From DAIMFL01 sp964372215 (GTDB taxonomy: Bacteria > Pseudomonadota > Alphaproteobacteria > Dongiales > Dongiaceae), in NCBI GenBank assembly GCA_964372215.1, contig CAYJQC010000007.1:102831-166830 (forward strand): a stretch of DNA of 64,000 nt, given 5' to 3'. The notes beneath the pieces were generated by a model. The model was not told the origin of the DNA. It was given only the letters and a program-made list of their open reading frames with translations, and did no database searches. The translations under genes and the position numbers were made by a program. Below, in pieces: positions 34,210 through 43,240 of the stretch. Each line of letters starts with the position of its first letter. Within the stretch, counting starts at the first letter, position 1.

Positions 34210-35781
34210 TCAGATCTCGTTCTTGGACATCTGCTCGGCGATGTACTCGGCCTGGCGGATCGCCAGGGTGACGATGGTCAGGGTCGGGTTCTCCGCCCCG
34301 CCGGAAGTGAACTGGCTGCCGTCGGAGACGAACAGATTGGCGATGTCGTGGGTCTGGCCGAAACTGTTCACCACCCCCTCCTCCGGCCGCTCGCTCATCC
34401 GGTTGGTGCCGAGATTGTGGGTCGAGGGATAGGGCGGCGTTTCGATGACGCGCTGTGCTCCGACAGCCTGGTACAGCGCGCTGCCCTGCTTGAAGGCGTG
34501 GTTGCGCATGGCGAGATCGTTGGCATGATCGTCGAAATGCACGTTCGGCACGGGCAGGCCGTGCTGGTCCTTCTCGGTCGCATGCAGCGTGATGGCGTTG
34601 CTCTGCTGCGGCATGTCCTCCCCCACCAGCCACATGCCCGCCATGTTCTCGTAGCCGTCGAGCGCGCTGGCGAAGTCCTTGCCCCAGGCGCCGGGGTCGA
34701 GGAACGCCGCCATGAACGGCAGGCCGAGGGAGAGCGTCTCCATCTCGTAGCCGCCGACGAAGCCGCGCGAGGTGTCCAGCCGCGCCTCGTCCTTGACGAT
34801 GCCTGCCATGGTGGTGCCGCGATACATGTTCACGGGCTTGTCGAAGATCGCGTAGACCGACCCGGTCATGTGGCGCATGTAGTTCCTGCCGACCTGGCCG
34901 GAGGAGTTGGCGAGGCCGTCGGGGAACATGCTCGAGGCCGAGTTGAGCAGCAGCCGCGGGCTCTCGATCGAGTTGCCGGCGACGCAGACGACACGCGCCT
35001 GTTGGACTTGTTGGTTGCCGTCGGCGTCGACGTACAGCACGCCGGTCACCTTGCCGCCGTCGTCGTGCTGGATCTGCAGCACTTGGCTGTTCGGCCGGAC
35101 CTCGAGCTTGCCGGTCTCTTCGCCCTTGGGGATCTCGCTATAGAGCGTCGACCACTTCGCGCCCATCTTGCAGCCCTGGAAGCAGAAGCCGATCTGATGG
35201 CAGGAATTGCGGCCGTCGCGCGGCTCGGAATTGATCGCCATGTTGCCGGTGTGGAAGTCGGTATAGCCGAGCCGCCGGGCGCCGGCCGCCAGCACCTTGT
35301 AGTTGTTGTTGCCGGGCAGGCGCGGGATGCCGTTGGTGCCGGTCACGCCCATCTTGTCCTCGGCGCGGGCGTAATAGGGCTCGAGCTCGGCCAGGGTCAG
35401 CGGCCAGTCGAGCAGGTTGGCGCCGGCAACCTCGCCATAGGTCGTCCTGGCCTTGAACTCGTGCTCCTGCAGGCGCAGCGAGGCGCCGGCCCAGTGCACG
35501 GTCGAGCCGCCGACCGCCTTGACGATCCAGGCCGGCAGCCCGGCGAAGTCCCTGGCGACGCGCCAGGAGCCGGAAGTCGTGCGCTTGTCGAGCCAGGAGA
35601 TGTTGCCGAAGCTCGCCCATTCGTCGTTGACGAAATCCTCGATCTCGTGGCGACCGCCGGCCTCGAGGATCACCACCGCGACGCCCTTTTGCGCCAGCTC
35701 GTTGCCGAGGGTGCCGCCGCCGGCGCCGGAGCCGATGATCACGACGACGCCGTCGTCGTTCATATCGTATTTCGCTGCCAT
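34210..35781 (-). CDS. GMC-family FAD-dependent dehydrogenase, large subunit
   Basis: This 523-residue FAD enzyme has the dinucleotide fold 'VVVIIGSGAGGGTLGNELAQKG' near the N terminus. 'GGSTVHWAGASLRL' follows, then a Cys-containing segment 'HQIGFCFQGCKMGAKWST' seen in sugar-acid dehydrogenases. The GMC C-terminal block 'STHNLGTNRMS' (catalytic His-Asn region) and 'SDGSQFTSGGAENPTLTI' complete it. It resembles the large subunit of gluconate 2-dehydrogenase and fructose/sorbitol dehydrogenases. A TAT-dependent small subunit is encoded 13 bp upstream and would carry it to the periplasm. ATG 35781, with GGGGGGAACC upstream. Confidence 0.9.
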   Translation of the reverse strand: MAAKYDMNDDGVVVIIGSGAGGGTLGNELAQKGVAVVILEAGGRHEIEDFVNDEWASFGNISWLDKRTTSGSWRVARDFAGLPAWIVKAVGGSTVHWAGASLRLQEHEFKARTTYGEVAGANLLDWPLTLAELEPYYARAEDKMGVTGTNGIPRLPGNNNYKVLAAGARRLGYTDFHTGNMAINSEPRDGRNSCHQIGFCFQGCKMGAKWSTLYSEIPKGEETGKLEVRPNSQVLQIQHDDGGKVTGVLYVDADGNQQVQQARVVCVAGNSIESPRLLLNSASSMFPDGLANSSGQVGRNYMRHMTGSVYAIFDKPVNMYRGTTMAGIVKDEARLDTSRGFVGGYEMETLSLGLPFMAAFLDPGAWGKDFASALDGYENMAGMWLVGEDMPQQSNAITLHATEKDQHGLPVPNVHFDDHANDLAMRNHAFKQGSALYQAVGAQRVIETPPYPSTHNLGTNRMSERPEEGVVNSFGQTHDIANLFVSDGSQFTSGGAENPTLTIVTLAIRQAEYIAEQMSKNEI

Positions 35782-35794
35782 GTCGGTTCCCCCC

Positions 35795-36328
35795 TCAAGC
35801 CTTGTCGAGCCATGCAAGGTCGTCGAACCCGCGCTCGAGATATCCGCCATACTCCCACGATGAGCCCTCGTAGCCGAGGACGCGCCACACCGCGGGGCTG
35901 TTGTAGATCCCGGTGACGCAGGCGCCGCGCACGGTCTGGAAGAACGGCGTGGTCTCGACACCCTTGAGCGCCGCCAGGCGATAGCCGTCGCTCAGTTCGA
36001 CCCACTTGACGCCGCCGACCGCGGCGTCGAGTCCGGCGACGCCGTCCTTCAGCAGGCCGGCCAGGGTCTCGTCGCCGGCCGCCTGCTGATCGAGCCCCTC
36101 CACCACCCTGGCGTAGTGCAGGTCGCCCAGTCGATCATGCGGATAGAGGTCGCGGGTCATCTTGAGCAGGGTCGTCGCCGCGTGCTCGTTGAGCGCCTGC
36201 AAGCTCATCGCCCAGGCGCCGCCGGGATCGACCAGCAGCGTCGCGCTGCCGACCGCCGCCGCCGTGCCGGCGACCGCGACGCTGCTCGCCTGCAGGAACT
36301 GCCGGCGATTCATTCCAGCTTTCTTCAT
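35795..36328 (-). CDS. TAT-secreted small subunit of the GMC dehydrogenase
   Basis: This 177-residue protein has a twin-arginine leader ('MNRRQFLQASSVAVAG') and cleavage after AWA near residue 43. The mature domain resembles gluconate 2-dehydrogenase subunit 3, including 'MTRDLYPHDRLGDLHYARVV' and 'GIYNSPAVWRVLGYEGSSWEYGGYL'. Such subunits act as chaperone/escort for the FAD subunit. ATG 36328 has GGAGGACC upstream. The third, multihaem cytochrome c subunit usual in this family is not found next to the pair. Confidence 0.87.
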   Translation of the reverse strand: MKKAGMNRRQFLQASSVAVAGTAAAVGSATLLVDPGGAWAMSLQALNEHAATTLLKMTRDLYPHDRLGDLHYARVVEGLDQQAAGDETLAGLLKDGVAGLDAAVGGVKWVELSDGYRLAALKGVETTPFFQTVRGACVTGIYNSPAVWRVLGYEGSSWEYGGYLERGFDDLAWLDKA

Positions 36329-36401
36329 GTTGCTTGGTCCTCCCACGTTGGCTTCTTGTGTTGTCGGGCCGGCCTCTGCGGGCCGCGCCGGGGGCATATC
36401 G

Positions 36402-36797
36402 CTAGCGATAGCGGCCGTGCCGCTGCAGCACCTCGATCTTGTAGCCGTCGGGGTCCTGGACGAAGAAGAAGCGGGCCATCAGCGTGCCGTCGCGATGAAA
36501 CTCCTTGATCGGCAGCGGCTTCAGGCCCAGCCCGTCGAAGCGCGCATGCTCGGCGTCCAGATTTTCGACCGCCACGGCGACATGGCCGTAGCCCGTGCCA
36601 TGGGTGTACGGCTCCGACTGACCCTGGTTCCAGGTCAGCTCGATCTCGAAATCGTTCTCGGGATTGCGCAGATAGACCAGGCTGAAGCCGTCGAAATCGA
36701 AGCGGTCGGCCGGTCTCAGACCGAAGGCCGAGTCGTAGAATGTCAGCGCCGCGTCCAGGTCGCGGACGCGGATCATGGTGTGGATTGCTTTCGCCAT
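36402..36797 (-). CDS. gloA: Lactoylglutathione lyase (glyoxalase I)
   Basis: This 131-residue VOC-fold metalloenzyme converts the glutathione hemithioacetal of methylglyoxal to S-lactoylglutathione. Metal-ligand positions are recognisable: His in 'AIHTMIRVRDLDAALTFY', Glu in 'NDFEIELTWN', His in 'GYGHVAVAV' and Glu in 'DPDGYKIEVLQR'. The length and these blocks match bacterial GloA. It lies downstream of the ribbon-helix-helix gene and upstream of the GMC dehydrogenase pair on the same strand. Confidence 0.92.
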   Translation of the reverse strand: MAKAIHTMIRVRDLDAALTFYDSAFGLRPADRFDFDGFSLVYLRNPENDFEIELTWNQGQSEPYTHGTGYGHVAVAVENLDAEHARFDGLGLKPLPIKEFHRDGTLMARFFFVQDPDGYKIEVLQRHGRYR

Positions 36798-36914
36798 CAG
36801 CGCTTCCGGGCCTCCTTCTGTCCCACGAACTGTAGGACGGCTGGCCCGGAGCAGGTGGTATCCGCTTACTACGCCGCCGACGGCCGGGTCGGCCGGGTGA
36901 CGGCGCTCTGCCGG

Positions 36915-37238
36915 TCAGGCGATGCGCTTCTCCGCCACCCGGCCGCGCCCGGCGATCGCTTCGGCATGCTGCTGGTGATGCGGCTGGTTCGCATAGGCCA
37001 TGCACGTCACCCGCAGCAGCGAGGTGAAGTTGCCGACGTCGTTCCACTCCTCCAGCACTTCGTCGTAGAGCGTGCCGATGAAGCGCGGCGTCGACATGTT
37101 CTGGCCCGCCGCGATCTCGTCGAGAATCGACCAGAACAGCGCCTCGAGGCGGATGCTGGTGCAGAAGCCGCTGAGCCGCACGGAGCGCGTGACCACCTTG
37201 TAGATCTCGGGGTCCTGGCCCGAAAATATCCGACACAT
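36915..37238 (-). CDS. Ribbon-helix-helix domain protein
   Basis: This 107-residue protein carries 'TRSVRLSGFCTSIRLEALFWSILDEIA', the ribbon-helix-helix (RHH_4-type) pattern in alphaproteobacterial proteins, followed by 'TLYDEVLEEWNDVGNFTSLLRVTC'. It may bind DNA as a dimer; no target is known. ATG 37238 (MCRIFSGQD) is used, as GGGGAGG lies about ten bases upstream; the longer frame is not credible. Confidence 0.8.
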   Translation of the reverse strand: MCRIFSGQDPEIYKVVTRSVRLSGFCTSIRLEALFWSILDEIAAGQNMSTPRFIGTLYDEVLEEWNDVGNFTSLLRVTCMAYANQPHHQQHAEAIAGRGRVAEKRIA

Positions 37239-37469
37239 ATCCGTTGTTCCTCCCCGATCGTCCGGTTCTTCTTGTTGTCGGATCCCGCGTCCCGGCGCGT
37301 CCGCCGGAACCGGCCCGCCAGCCATCTTAGGACAACCCGGGCGGCGCCGCGACCGTCGTGGCGTGGATCGTCCCAGGGCGGCGGAAACCGTTGCGGGACA
37401 ATGGCATCGCTCCAACCGGAACCGTCTGGCTCGCGCGCCGGGCGGGTGCCGGCGACCGCTGCCGCCGGG

Positions 37470-38390
37470 TCAGTCGGCAGCGGCCGTGGACCGGCGCGCC
37501 TGGAACGCCCTGGCGACCCGCGATGCCGGCGGCCGGCCGATCACGCCGGCGATGTACTCGGCGGCATCGACCACGGCCGCGAGCTCGACGCCGGTTTCGA
37601 TGCCGAGCCCGTCGAGCATGTAGAGAACATCCTCGGTGGCGACGTTCCCGGTCGCCCCCTGGGCGTAGGGGCAGCCGCCGAGCCCGCCGACCGAGCCGTC
37701 GACGACGGCGACACCGAGTTCGAGCGAGGCGTAGATGTTGGCGAGTCCCTGCCCCCAGGTGTCGTGGAAGTGGACGGCGAGCCGCTCGATCGGCACCCGC
37801 TCGGCAACCGCCGCAACCAGGCGCTGGGCGGCGCCCGGCGTGCCGACGCCGATGGTGTCGCCAAGCGAGATCTCGTAGCAGCCCATCTCGAACAGACGCG
37901 CGGCGACGCGGGACACCGCTTCCGGCTCGATCGTTCCTTCATACGGGCAGCCGAGCACGCAGGAGACGTAGCCTCGGACCCTCAGCCCGCGCTCGCGCGC
38001 CAGGTCCATCACCGGCAGAAAGCGGTCGAGGCTCTCGTCGATCGAGCAGTTGACGTTCCGGCGCGAGAAGCTCTCGGAGGCCGCCGCGAAGACCGCGACT
38101 TCCTCGACCGCGTGGGCGAGCGCGGCCTCCAGGCCCTTCCGGTTCGGCACCAGGACGGGATAGCTGACGCCGGGTCGGCGCTGCAGCAGCGCGAGCACGT
38201 CGGGCGTGTCGGCCATCTGCGGCACCCATTTGGGCGACACGAAGCTGCCGACCTCGATGGTTCGCAGGCCGGCGGCGCCGAGCCGGTCGATCAGCTCGAC
38301 CTTCTGGCGCGTGCCTACCACCGCCTGCTCGTTCTGCAGCCCGTCGCGGGGTCCGACCTCGACCAGCCGCACCGACCCGGGCAATGCCAT
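37470..38390 (-). CDS. Hydroxymethylglutaryl-CoA lyase
   Basis: This 306-residue TIM-barrel lyase splits HMG-CoA into acetyl-CoA and acetoacetate in leucine or ketone metabolism. It has 'VEVGPRDGLQNE' with the catalytic Arg/Asp, 'ISLGDTIGVGTP', 'AVHFHDTWGQGLANIYASLELG' with the metal-binding His pair, and the Cys-containing loop 'GGLGGCPYAQGATGNVATED'. ATG 38390 with GGAGGCAGC directly upstream. No other leucine-degradation genes are adjacent, so a related lyase specificity cannot be excluded. Confidence 0.93.
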   Translation of the reverse strand: MALPGSVRLVEVGPRDGLQNEQAVVGTRQKVELIDRLGAAGLRTIEVGSFVSPKWVPQMADTPDVLALLQRRPGVSYPVLVPNRKGLEAALAHAVEEVAVFAAASESFSRRNVNCSIDESLDRFLPVMDLARERGLRVRGYVSCVLGCPYEGTIEPEAVSRVAARLFEMGCYEISLGDTIGVGTPGAAQRLVAAVAERVPIERLAVHFHDTWGQGLANIYASLELGVAVVDGSVGGLGGCPYAQGATGNVATEDVLYMLDGLGIETGVELAAVVDAAEYIAGVIGRPPASRVARAFQARRSTAAAD

Positions 38391-38729
38391 GCTGCCTCCC
38401 TCTCCTCCAGGCCCGTGCGTCAAGGCCGGAACCGGCCGCCGCCGGGCACGACGATACCGGATCGCCGCAGGATCCTCGGGCGTCGTCGGCCCCGGCGCCG
38501 GCCCCGGCGCCGGCGCCTCCAGCCGACCGGCATGTCCACGCAGCCGGGCGACCCCCGCGAGCATGCCCGAAGGCCGCAGCGCTTTCGAGAGGTTATGGCC
38601 CGCCGGCGGTGAGTGAACGGTTCTCCGCGCGCGCCGCACCGGCACCGATCGCGACCTCGTCGTGGACTCTGGCTGGCGGCACGGCCACGTCCGGATCGGT
38701 GGATTCGCCGCGCCGCCGCACCGACCCCA

Positions 38730-39048
38730 CGCCCGGCGAGGTATCCGTCGCGCAGGCGGGATTCGGTGATGCCCATCAGGAAGCCGGCATTTCGCGGCTC
38801 CCCCGCGACTTCTGCATGATCCGCGTGACGTCGCGCAGCCAAGCGATCCGGCCGTCGGCGGCGATCATCCGGTACTCCATCTGGTCGTTGCCATCAGAGA
38901 TGCGCATCGGATGGTCCCAGCGCATCGGCTTCTCGCGATCTGCCGAATGGACATGGCTGGACCGGAAGTACTCGGCGTACCAATCCGTTGCGGGATACCC
39001 GAGCACGCGCTCGATCCAAGCAACAAGTATGATAAATATACCTAAAAT
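38730..39048 (-). pseudogene. Decayed PAS-domain gene
   Basis: The reading frame around 38776-39048 gives a recognisable PAS fold: 'WIERVLGYPATDWYAEYF', 'HVHSADRE' (for HPDDR), 'MEYRMIAADGRIAWLRDVTR'. It then stops at 'REMPAS'. The expected PAS end continues in another frame as 'AGFLMGITESRLRD' (resembling 'DITERKRAE'), which indicates a frameshift. Upstream, the frame is closed by TAG and no start fits. It is a truncated, frameshifted remnant, probably of a GGDEF/kinase-type sensor. The rest of 38391-39226 holds no intact gene. Confidence 0.65.
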
Positions 39049-39226
39049 CTATGCAATCGGGCAGGCTTGAACGCCTTCCGACACCGGCGCTGCGCGCCTT
39101 CAATCCCGCGAGTCAAGGCCAGCCACCCGGGCGCAGGCGGGCGTCGGGCCACAGCGAACATTGCCCGAGGGCAGCAAATCAGCTAGCCCTCGACCCTCGG
39201 CGACTCCAGACGGAACGGGCGTGAAA

Positions 39227-40138
39227 ATGGATTGGAAGCCGCGGTGGATTTCGGCGTTCGGCTTTACCGCCGCGCTTACCCTGCTGGTCGCGGTCTCGGC
39301 GGTTGCCGCGCTCGACTACTTCGTGGTCATCATGCTTATCGTGGTGGTCGGGGCGGTCGGCTTCTTCTATGTGTTCTTCCCCGGCAGCCGGTTCTTTTCC
39401 ATTGCGCTCGTCAACGCCCTGTCCGTTTACACCAGCCTGTTCGTCTTCTTCGTCGAGACGAACTTCGAGCCGGTGAGCAACTGGGCGGCGTACGTGTCCT
39501 ACACCTTCCCGGTCCTGGCGTTCCTGGGCGGCGCCTGGCTGCGCCGGCAGGAGATCACGGCGATCGTGACCGCCCACCGGGTGCGCGACGAGCGGCGCAT
39601 CGGCCGCGTGCTCGTGTGGCTGCTGCCGGTCTTCGCCGTCGGGGCGGCGACCTTCGCCGTGCCGGGCAGCGAGCTCGACCAGACTGGACGCGACGTCACG
39701 CTGCTGCTCGCCATGGCGAGCATCGCCCTTGTCGTGATCGCCGTCAGCCGCGAAGTCTCGACCTTCCTGCTCGATACCGGCCTGCTGTTCGAGGAATTCT
39801 TCCAGCGTGCCCGGCTGCTGATCGTTCCGGCCTTCGCGTTTCTCACGTTCTATTCGCTGCTGGTCATCGTCTTTGCATGCTTCTATCGCATCCTCGACCG
39901 CTTCGTCGCGGCGCCGCTGTTCCTGATCGGCGGCGAGCACCGCGACATCACCTTCGCCGAAAGCGTGTACTTCTCCGTCGTTACGCTCAGCACCGTCGGG
40001 TATGGCGACATTCTGCCGGAGAGCAGCTTCATCCGGGTGGTGGTGGCGGTCGAAGTGGTGCTCGGCGTCCTGCTGCTGCTGTTCGGCTTCTCGGAGATCT
40101 TGGGCTACAGCCGCAGTCACCGGCGGAACGACAACTGA
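39227..40138 (+). CDS. Potassium-channel-like membrane protein
   Basis: This 303-residue membrane protein carries a C-terminal two-helix pore module with the K+ selectivity filter 'TLSTVGYGDILPES' (about residue 262). Hydrophobic helices precede it (about 9-28, 33-55, 60-80, 90-103, 134-150 and 160-178), as well as helices around the pore. This is a voltage-gated-like topology without an evident Arg-rich S4. It ends soon after the last helix ('EILGYSRSHRRNDN') with no RCK/TrkA-N regulatory domain. The ATG at 39227 fits the first helix; a GTG six bases earlier is possible. Confidence 0.85.
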   Translation: MDWKPRWISAFGFTAALTLLVAVSAVAALDYFVVIMLIVVVGAVGFFYVFFPGSRFFSIALVNALSVYTSLFVFFVETNFEPVSNWAAYVSYTFPVLAFLGGAWLRRQEITAIVTAHRVRDERRIGRVLVWLLPVFAVGAATFAVPGSELDQTGRDVTLLLAMASIALVVIAVSREVSTFLLDTGLLFEEFFQRARLLIVPAFAFLTFYSLLVIVFACFYRILDRFVAAPLFLIGGEHRDITFAESVYFSVVTLSTVGYGDILPESSFIRVVVAVEVVLGVLLLLFGFSEILGYSRSHRRNDN

Positions 40139-40244
40139 GCGCCGGCGCCGGATTCGATTGGCTGCCGTGCGCCGACGCGCTACCGTACTTCCCGAGCGTT
40201 GGTCGCCCGGGCCGGCGGGCCCGGGCAAGTGCGGGGAAAGTCGG

Positions 40245-40586
40245 ATGAACTCCTTCGACAGGCTTTGTCGCCTCGGTCCACCGGTCGCGGCCGGGCTATT
40301 GCTGGTGCTGGCCGCCGCCGTGGCGACGTCGGCGCGCGCGGCGGATCCGGCCCAGGGTCGGCTGCTCGCCAATCAGTGGTGCACGTCCTGCCACGTGGTC
40401 GAGCCCAACGGCCCCGCGGTCGAGGTCGGACCGCCCTTCGCGAGCGTGGCGAATGATCCCGCCGTGACGCCGGAGCGGCTGCGCGGCTGGCTCGCCGATC
40501 CGCATCCGCCGATGCCGAACCTCAGCCTCACGCGGCTCGAGATCGACGCGATCGCCAGCTACATCGAGAGCCTGCGCACGCCGTAA
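40245..40586 (+). CDS. Small monohaem cytochrome c
   Basis: This 113-residue protein has a Sec signal peptide (hydrophobic 'PPVAAGLLLVLAAAVATSARA', cleavage near residue 33), the haem motif C-T-S-C-H in 'NQWCTSCHVVEP' and the likely axial Met in 'HPPMPNLSLT'. It is a class I cytochrome c that would carry electrons in the periplasm. It follows the channel gene by about 105 bp and converges with the universal stress protein gene. ATG 40245 has GGGGAAAG upstream. Confidence 0.9.
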   Translation: MNSFDRLCRLGPPVAAGLLLVLAAAVATSARAADPAQGRLLANQWCTSCHVVEPNGPAVEVGPPFASVANDPAVTPERLRGWLADPHPPMPNLSLTRLEIDAIASYIESLRTP

Positions 40587-40614
40587 CAGGCCCGGCCGGC
40601 GCCCCGACCGGCCT

Positions 40615-41457
40615 TCAGTGCGACATCAGCACGGGCACCGTCATCGATCCAAGGATGCGCCGTGTGACGCCACCCAGCAGGGTCTCGGCGAAGCGCGAGT
40701 GGCCATAGGCGCCCATCACCAGAAGATCGGCCTCCTCGTCGACCAGGCGCGACAGAATTGCATCGGCGACGCCGATGTCGTGAACCTCCAGCGCCTCGGC
40801 CTGCACCTTGACCCCGTGGCGCGCGAGATGCAGCGATATGTCGGCGCCCGCTAGGTGGCCATAGCGGTCGGGGCGGTCGCTGGCGTTGAGGCTGACCACC
40901 GTGACCTTCTTGGCGCGGCGGAGCAGCGGCAGCGCGTCGTTGACGGCGCGCGCCGCCTCGCGGCCCGCATCCCAGGCGACCAGGATGCGCTCGCCCAGCG
41001 TGGGGCCGGCGCCGATATAGGGAATGGCGAGCGCCGGGCGACCGCATTCCAACAGCACGTCGCCGATCAGGCCTGAACCGCCGGGCTGCGGGTCGTCGGG
41101 ATCCGCCTGGCCGAGGATCGCCAGATCCGAATAGCGGGCATGCAGCGCCATCGCCCGCGACACTTCGGTCGCGGGGGCGATGTCGATCCGCGACTCCGCC
41201 GGCACAGCCGCCCGCTCCACCGCGGTCCGGAAGCCCGCCATCGCGGCCTCGGCACGGCGGCGCTGCGCGAGTCGCCGCTCGTCCCAGGCGCCCGAGGGCA
41301 TCTGTGCCATCACGAAGCCGGGCACCGTCGGCTCGGCGATCACGTAGAGGCCGGTGAGGTGCGCGCCGCAGGCCCGTGCCAGGCCGACCGCCGCGTCGAT
41401 CCGTCGGCCGCACGCCTTGCCGCTGTCGATCTGCACCAGCAGATTCTTGAATCCCAT
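40615..41457 (-). CDS. Universal stress protein family protein
   Basis: This 280-residue protein contains a C-terminal UspA domain with the ATP-binding pattern G-x2-G-x9-G-S/T ('VMGAYGHSRFAETLLGGVTRRIL', followed by 'MTVPVLMSH'). The N-terminal half begins 'FKNLLVQIDSGKACGRRIDAAVGLA', a second, more diverged Usp fold. It is thus a tandem-Usp protein. Such proteins respond to stress or low energy. ATG 41457 with GGAGAAGG upstream. Confidence 0.9.
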   Translation of the reverse strand: MGFKNLLVQIDSGKACGRRIDAAVGLARACGAHLTGLYVIAEPTVPGFVMAQMPSGAWDERRLAQRRRAEAAMAGFRTAVERAAVPAESRIDIAPATEVSRAMALHARYSDLAILGQADPDDPQPGGSGLIGDVLLECGRPALAIPYIGAGPTLGERILVAWDAGREAARAVNDALPLLRRAKKVTVVSLNASDRPDRYGHLAGADISLHLARHGVKVQAEALEVHDIGVADAILSRLVDEEADLLVMGAYGHSRFAETLLGGVTRRILGSMTVPVLMSH

Positions 41458-41601
41458 GACCTTCTCCTCCAGTCTCGCCGGCAGCTGACACCGACCGCCA
41501 CCGGGGCGGCATTGATGTGCGTCAATGGAACTGCGGCGAAACGCGGTTCGAGGCTGCTGCGGGACGGTCGGTTCGGAACGCCGGCCGGGGGACGTCCCGG
41601 A

Positions 41602-42330
41602 TCAGGGAAACTTGCAACGATCGGCGGTGACGCTGATGAAGCCGCGGTCACCGGCGGCGGCGGTGAAGCGGTACTCGGACTCGCCGACCAGGATCGAGCT
41701 GTACAACGGCAGCTTGCCGACCACTTCCGAGGCCTTGCCGCCGAGTTGCGTGAGTATCAGGGTCACCGGCTGCGCCGGATCGTACCAGGCCTCGGGCTGC
41801 CCGCTCTGGTTCAACGCCGAAGCGCCGAGCGCGGTCACCGTCACCGCGCCGTCCGCGAAGCCGACCGAGCTGTTGGCGCCCTTGTAGAGCGGCGTCGGCA
41901 CGATGAACCGCTTGGTCACCGGCTGATTGTCGCAGGCGCCGGCGGATCCGGCAGCACCGATCAGGAAGGCCAGGCGGTCCAGGGCCACGCCGGAGCTGAC
42001 CTTCTCCACCACCAGATCGGTCAGCTGCTTGACCTCGCCGGTCGGCACCTCCCGTTCATAGCGCCCCTGCCATTCCGTCGCCCGGCGGTTGGCCGCCACG
42101 AGCTGCGACTTGAGCGAGTCGTTCTCCGCGACCAGCGTTTCATTGGTGCCGGTGAGCTGCTCGATGTCCCTGTGCAGAGTCTCGACGTCGTGCGCGGCCA
42201 GGCGGGAGGCCGTATAGTACGCATAGGCGGCGGCGGCGGCGATGACGGCAAACGCGAACAACCATTTCGCCGCGACCACCCAGACGCGGCGCCGACGGCG
42301 ATTCCGGCTCTCCCTTAGGCCCAGCGACAT
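41602..42330 (-). CDS. Membrane-anchored coiled-coil protein of unknown function
   Basis: The 242-residue protein begins with a very basic stretch (RESRNRRRRRVWVV), then one membrane helix (about 20-42) and a short coiled coil ('DIEQLTGTNETLVAENDSLKSQ', about 54-90). A periplasmic beta-rich domain follows with two Cys ('AGACDNQ' and the C-terminal 'TADRCKFP') that could be disulfide-linked. I do not recognise the family. The ATG at 42330 has AGAGGAAGG directly upstream. Confidence 0.75.
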   Translation of the reverse strand: MSLGLRESRNRRRRRVWVVAAKWLFAFAVIAAAAAYAYYTASRLAAHDVETLHRDIEQLTGTNETLVAENDSLKSQLVAANRRATEWQGRYEREVPTGEVKQLTDLVVEKVSSGVALDRLAFLIGAAGSAGACDNQPVTKRFIVPTPLYKGANSSVGFADGAVTVTALGASALNQSGQPEAWYDPAQPVTLILTQLGGKASEVVGKLPLYSSILVGESEYRFTAAAGDRGFISVTADRCKFP

Positions 42331-42501
42331 GCCTTCCTCTCCCGATGCCGCCCGGAGGCGATGGCGCAACCCGCCGGCTGCGACCGCGCATCGTGTCGAT
42401 CGCCTCGTCGCATCCGGGCTAGAGGATGTAGCACCCCTCGTTGCCGCATTCAAACCGTGGAATCCATGGCCGCGCCGGCCCTGCCGGGGCGGCGTGCGCG
42501 G

Positions 42502-42900
42502 TCACGAATGCCCCATCTCGGCTTCCGCGCAGGGCAAGCCGACGACGCTCAGCCTTTCCTCGAGAAAATCGCCGAGCGATGGCGTGCCGACCAGGTAGCT
42601 CGCGAGCCGGGAACCCGGACCTCCGGCGCATATTCGCGCGCCTCGTCCCACTGGTCGCGGCTGAAGTCGCCACGCATCGCAGGCACCAGGAGCGGGTGGC
42701 CGTCCAGCCGGCCGCCCTCGATGGTCAGGACATCGCCGAGCATGCGCCCGGGCCACGTGGACTTGCCCGCGGACAGCCGGCGGCGGGCGCCGTGGTCTCG
42801 ATCCGGCGGCGACCACGAGGCACGCCCGAAACCCGGGCCAGCGTCACTATGGTTCGGAATTGGTCCCCGGCCAGCGGCCGGATCCGATCCTCGCGTGTCA
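42502..42900 (-). pseudogene. Frameshifted ORF of unknown function
   Basis: Two minus-strand frames look protein-like and complement each other. One reads 'GRMLGDVLTIEGGRLDGHP', 'LVPAMRGDFSRDQWDEARE', 'YAPEVRVPGS' and then becomes arginine-rich nonsense. The other begins to make sense at the same place with 'RLASYLVGTPSLGDFLEER' and 'GLPCAEAEMGHS' and stops at 42502. A single frameshift near 42610 would join them. Either the gene is broken or there is a sequence error. No family is recognised. The N-terminal limit is uncertain. Confidence 0.4.
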
Positions 42901-42907
42901 GGCCGCC

Positions 42908-43240
42908 CTAGTTTCCCGGCGCCGAGGCCGGATCGCCGGCCAGCCCGGCGGGCCGGTGCATGCCGGGCCCCGCCGGCCAGGGCTGGAACGGATAGGGTCG
43001 CGCATCGCTGGCAAAGGTCTGGAATGAAACGATTTCGGCGAGATAGCGGCCCAGCCGGCTGCCGAGATCCCGCAATTCGGCATTGCTGCTGCCGGTGATC
43101 AGCGTCAGCGCGAACTGCACCACCATGATCAGCGCGGCGACCCCGGCACCAACCTGAAATGCCACGATGAACAGCGCCATGTACAGGAATCGCACCCAGA
43201 TCGCCCGGGCCGTCAGCCTGTCTCTCGTGGTCGGGTCCAT
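42908..43240 (-). CDS. DUF4389 family membrane protein
   Basis: This 110-residue protein has one long hydrophobic region ('FLYMALFIVAFQVGAGVAALIMVVQFA', about 20-47), the conserved 'LGRYLAEIVSFQTFASDARPYPFQPWP' typical of DUF4389, and a Pro/Gly-rich tail. Its function is unknown; DUF4389 proteins are small inner-membrane proteins found near lipase or stress genes. ATG 43240 with AGGAGAGGCC upstream. Confidence 0.82.
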   Translation of the reverse strand: MDPTTRDRLTARAIWVRFLYMALFIVAFQVGAGVAALIMVVQFALTLITGSSNAELRDLGSRLGRYLAEIVSFQTFASDARPYPFQPWPAGPGMHRPAGLAGDPASAPGN

